Shown one piece after another: positions 6,440 to 8,588 of a stretch of DNA of 8,588 nucleotides. This DNA is from Clostridia bacterium (lineage in GTDB: Bacteria; Bacillota; Clostridia; Oscillospirales; Acutalibacteraceae). The translations under genes and the position numbers were made by a program. The stretch's first letter is position 1. Every line of letters starts with the position of its first letter. Where the stretch lies: NCBI GenBank assembly GCA_017939855.1, contig JAGAZW010000069.1, forward strand, positions 1 through 8,588, read 5' to 3'. The notes beneath the pieces were generated by a model. It was given only the letters and a program-made list of their open reading frames with translations, did not search any database and had not been told where the DNA came from.

Positions 6440-7330
6440 ATGGATAAAAAGGGTCAGTATCTGGGGATGGGTGCTGCGTTTGCGGCAAATTTAATCTTCG
6501 GTTTTAGTTTCCTTTTTTCAAAAACAGCTCTCTTAGTTGCTCACCCGCTTGTGATACTTGCCGTACGCTTTACAGTAGCATTTGCCGTTATGAATATTCT
6601 AATTTTGTTTAGAGCTGTAAAGGTTGATTTAAAAGGTAAAAATTTATATAGACTTATCGTTATGGGGGTGGCGCAGCCTCTTTTATACTTCATATTTGAG
6701 TTGTATGGATTGAAACTGGTATCTTCGGCACTTTCTGGGATTATTATTGGTTTGGTGCCGGTGGGGGTTATTTTATTATCAGGTTTGATTTTAAAAGAAA
6801 AACCATCTGGTGTACAGTGTATTTGCACGGCAGTTTCCATAATGGGTGTTTCGGCGGTGAGTATAATTTCCAATAATGGTGATAAAAGTCATTTTTTAGG
6901 TATATTATTGCTTGTAGGCGCCGTTATATCTGCCTCGGTCTTTAATATATTAAGTCGAGATATTTCAAAGGAGTTTACTCCTTTTGAGAGAACCTATGTT
7001 ATGTTTTTGATAGGTTGCATAGGTTTTAATTGTATAGCCGCCGCTGTTTTAAAAGACAAGTATATAAGCAATGTATTTAATGCAGTAAAAAATGTAGGGT
7101 TTGATGTTTCGATTATATATCTTGCCGTTGTTTCTTCAGTTTTGGCATTTTTGCTTTATAACTATTCTACTTCGAAAATCAGTGCTGTCAGATCATCGTC
7201 GTTTTCTAATATAATAACAGTTGTTTCTGTCTTAGCAGGTATAATGATTTTAAAAGAAGACTTTTCAATTTGGCAGGTACTGCTTTGTATACCGATAATT
7301 TTAGGAGTTTGGGGAGTCAATAGAGCATAG
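6440..7330 (+). CDS. EamA-family drug/metabolite transporter (DMT superfamily)
   Basis: A 296-residue membrane protein with ten predicted helices arranged as two EamA repeats. The first repeat (about 7-140) opens with GAAFAANLIFGFSFLFSK and holds the AVRFTVAFAVM and GLVPVGVILLSGLILKEKPSG segments. The last of these is the typical helix-5 end, with a Lys-Glu-Lys-Pro turn. The second repeat (about 151-295) ends MILKEDFSIWQVLLCIPIILGVWG, the matching end of helices 9 and 10. Members export amino acids, nucleotides or other metabolites, or take up small solutes; the substrate cannot be told. ATG 6440 places the first helix at the normal distance from the N-terminus. It is the second gene of the yitT operon. 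No clear terminator follows, so transcripts may read into the XRE gene. Confidence 0.9.
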   Translation: MDKKGQYLGMGAAFAANLIFGFSFLFSKTALLVAHPLVILAVRFTVAFAVMNILILFRAVKVDLKGKNLYRLIVMGVAQPLLYFIFELYGLKLVSSALSGIIIGLVPVGVILLSGLILKEKPSGVQCICTAVSIMGVSAVSIISNNGDKSHFLGILLLVGAVISASVFNILSRDISKEFTPFERTYVMFLIGCIGFNCIAAAVLKDKYISNVFNAVKNVGFDVSIIYLAVVSSVLAFLLYNYSTSKISAVRSSSFSNIITVVSVLAGIMILKEDFSIWQVLLCIPIILGVWGVNRA

Positions 7331-7342
7331 ATACAATCACTC

Positions 7343-7371
7343 TTGACTAAAAAGTGAAAATCCGTTAAAAT
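7343..7371 (+). promoter_or_regulatory. Promoter of the XRE-membrane gene
   Basis: -35 TTGACT (7343-7348) and -10 TAAAAT (7366-7371) have a 17-base spacer. The start would be near 7378, giving a leader of about 57 bases. The gene can therefore be expressed apart from the yitT operon, although no terminator separates them. Confidence 0.75.
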
Positions 7372-7434
7372 ATAGAAAGTAGAGTTATCTATTCGTAGTA
7401 GAATTCGCTTTATTACTGTTTTCAGGAGATAAAA

Positions 7435-8013
7435 ATGAATATAACCGAAGAAAAATTAAGGGAAAATTTTGCGCATAATCTAAGTGTGTTTCGTCGGCAG
7501 TCCGGAATGACACAGCTTGAACTTGCCGAAAAGTTGAATTATTCTGATAAGTCGGTTTCAAAATGGGAAAGAGCAGAAGGAATACCGGATTTATTTGTTG
7601 TGTCGAGTATAGCCGAACTTTTCGGCGTTACGGTCAATGATATGATAAATGATAAGGAGTTTAAAAAACCCCTGCTGTTTCGCAATAAAATTATGACAAC
7701 CCTGCTTTCAGTAGGAATAGTTTGGCTTGTTGCAACGGTAATTTTTTTCTTTTTTAGAATCATTTCCGATAATATATTTAAAGAATGGCTTATTTTCATA
7801 TACGCTCTGCCTATAAGCGCAGTTGTTTTGGTAGTATTTACAAGTATATGGTGGAGTAAGTTAAGTCGTTTTTTCTCAATTTCATTATTAGTATGGACGA
7901 TACCTTTAAGTATATTTTTAACCTTTTTAGGCGTACCCAATATGTATTTCATATTTGTTATTGCTGCGGTGGTTCAGATTCTTGCGATTTTCTGGTTCTT
8001 AATGATAAAATGA
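7435..8013 (+). CDS. XRE-family HTH regulator fused to four membrane helices
   Basis: A 192-residue protein with two parts. Residues about 10-71 form a Cro/C1-type helix-turn-helix domain: HNLSVFRRQSGMTQLELAEKL, then the recognition-helix region YSDKSVSKWERAEGIPDL, then IAELFGVTVNDMI. Residues 86-110, 118-139, 144-166 and 170-191 are four strongly hydrophobic predicted membrane helices, with the DNA-binding domain on the cytoplasmic side. The layout is seen in Firmicutes but no general function is established; a membrane-tethered DNA-binding regulator is the natural reading. AGGAGA (7424-7429) precedes ATG 7435 by five bases. Candidate targets are its own promoter and the flanking genes, but no clear operator was found. 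The final helix runs to the last residue and the stop lies just before a strong hairpin, so the gene is complete. Confidence 0.88.
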   Translation: MNITEEKLRENFAHNLSVFRRQSGMTQLELAEKLNYSDKSVSKWERAEGIPDLFVVSSIAELFGVTVNDMINDKEFKKPLLFRNKIMTTLLSVGIVWLVATVIFFFFRIISDNIFKEWLIFIYALPISAVVLVVFTSIWWSKLSRFFSISLLVWTIPLSIFLTFLGVPNMYFIFVIAAVVQILAIFWFLMIK

Positions 8014-8017
8014 ATTA

Positions 8018-8051
8018 AAAAAATCCTTCCATGTAAATGGAAGGATTTTTT
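8018..8051. terminator. Two-way terminator between the XRE and 3D-domain genes
   Basis: A perfect 15-bp stem (8018-8032 with 8037-8051) with loop GTAA (8033-8036). The A-rich left end and T-rich right end make it work in both directions: six T on the + strand and six or seven T on the - strand. It lies four bases after the XRE stop and five bases after the 3D gene's stop on the other strand. Confidence 0.92.
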
Positions 8052-8056
8052 AATCA

Positions 8057-8588
8057 CTAAAGAATATAAATTTCTACATTTCGTCTACCAAAATTGACAC
8101 ATGCGCTTCTGGTTGAGAAGAAAAGGTCAACGTTGGTAGGTCTTGATTTTATGAAACCGCCGGTATCTGCTGCAACGGCATATCCGTAAATACATGTTCC
8201 GTCGCTTGATTTTATATACATCTTAGTGCCGTAGGGGATATACTTAGGGTTAACTGCAATATATCCCGGTTGCGGAGCAACGCCGGTAGAACAGTTGTTA
8301 CCTGTATAGGTGTAGCCAGTGGCCTGAACGGTTATATGCTTTTTATAATTAACAGGGTTACCATTGGCATCAAGCTGAATGGGAGAGGGTGGAACTAATG
8401 TTGAAACAGCATTAACCGAACTGCTGGTTTTAACGGCAGGTTTCTTTGTGCCGATAATGGTTTGACCGTTAACAGCTTCAGTCAGTGTCACCGTGTTAGT
8501 AAGCTCGGTTTCAACAATAACTCCGTTCACTGATTTATAAGAATAGGTAACCTCTTTTAAGCCGTCGGTACCATTTACAACGGTATTA
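8057..8588 (-). CDS. G5 + 3D domain cell-wall protein (YabE-like), 5' end outside window
   Basis: The last 176 residues of a larger secreted protein; the frame stays open to the window edge. The GTG at 8530 is inside the G5 domain and is not a real start. The first ~50 visible residues form most of a G5 domain (GTDGLKEVTYSY, NGVIVETEL, IIGTKKP), which binds the cell surface. A Ser/Pro-rich linker follows. The final ~95 residues are a 3D domain, related to the catalytic barrel of lytic transglycosylase MltA: TVQATGYTYTG, IPYGTKMYI, AVAADTGGFIKSRPTNVDLFF, GRRNVEIYIL. It probably cleaves or remodels peptidoglycan outside the cell. Two of the three family aspartates are present (DTGG and VDLFF); the usual VDP is AVNP, with Asn. 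In YabE-type proteins the missing part would hold a membrane anchor or signal and DUF348 repeats. Three Cys occur in the 3D part. Confidence 0.88.
   Translation of the reverse strand, partial: NTVVNGTDGLKEVTYSYKSVNGVIVETELTNTVTLTEAVNGQTIIGTKKPAVKTSSSVNAVSTLVPPSPIQLDANGNPVNYKKHITVQATGYTYTGNNCSTGVAPQPGYIAVNPKYIPYGTKMYIKSSDGTCIYGYAVAADTGGFIKSRPTNVDLFFSTRSACVNFGRRNVEIYIL

Noticed and set aside
7336..7362. Weak inverted repeat TCACT / AGTGA after the DMT gene as a terminator
   Set aside because: The stem is only five base pairs with an 11-base loop and no T run follows; it also overlaps the XRE promoter -35.
7539..7952. Open frame on the - strand opposite the XRE gene
   Set aside because: It is antisense to a well-supported gene and has no start signals or recognisable domain.
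8528..8530. GTG at 8530 as the start of the 3D protein
   Set aside because: The frame continues upstream to the window edge, and the upstream residues complete a G5 domain, so this is an internal Val codon.

Overview
The window looks like a stretch of core or near-core chromosome from a low-GC, Gram-positive anaerobe of the Clostridia type. The basis for this is AT-rich DNA, near-consensus sigma-A promoters (TTGACA/TATAAT with 17-base spacers), strong AGGAG-type ribosome sites, a tRNA gene with its CCA encoded, hairpin-plus-U terminators, and a G5/3D cell-wall protein of the Firmicutes YabE kind. I cannot name the genus from the sequence.

Layout, left to right. (1) A xylulokinase gene, xylB (15-1496, +), with a TTG start at the window edge; a modest terminator follows. 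(2) A tRNA-Trp(CCA) gene (1668-1743, +) with a perfect-consensus promoter and a strong terminator. (3) A cytoplasmic beta-lactamase-fold serine hydrolase (1925-3067, +). (4) A LysR-type regulator (3134-4009, -) that converges on the hydrolase through a shared two-way terminator and diverges from a MatC/SLC13-like (ion transporter superfamily) permease (4126-5382, +). The lysR-permease pair is probably a small substrate-responsive uptake unit, with back-to-back promoters and a 12-bp perfect palindrome in the 116-base gap. (5) A likely two-gene operon from one good promoter: a YitT-family membrane protein (5536-6417, +) and an EamA/DMT-family exporter (6440-7330, +). (6) An XRE-type helix-turn-helix protein fused to four predicted membrane helices (7435-8013, +) with its own promoter. 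(7) The 3' part of a G5 + 3D cell-wall hydrolase-like gene (8057 to beyond 8588, -). It converges on the XRE gene through a second two-way terminator.

Four gene starts differ from the longest open frame because the Shine-Dalgarno sites and promoters place them further in: 1925, 4126, 5536 and 6440. I see no phage genes, transposases, CRISPR arrays, toxin-antitoxin pairs or defence genes. I find no convincing undescribed multi-gene system. The points most worth a second look are the lysR-permease control region with its orphan permease, the membrane-tethered XRE protein, and a MerR-operator-sized dyad downstream of the tRNA gene. Gene families were recognised by reading the translations, not by database search.
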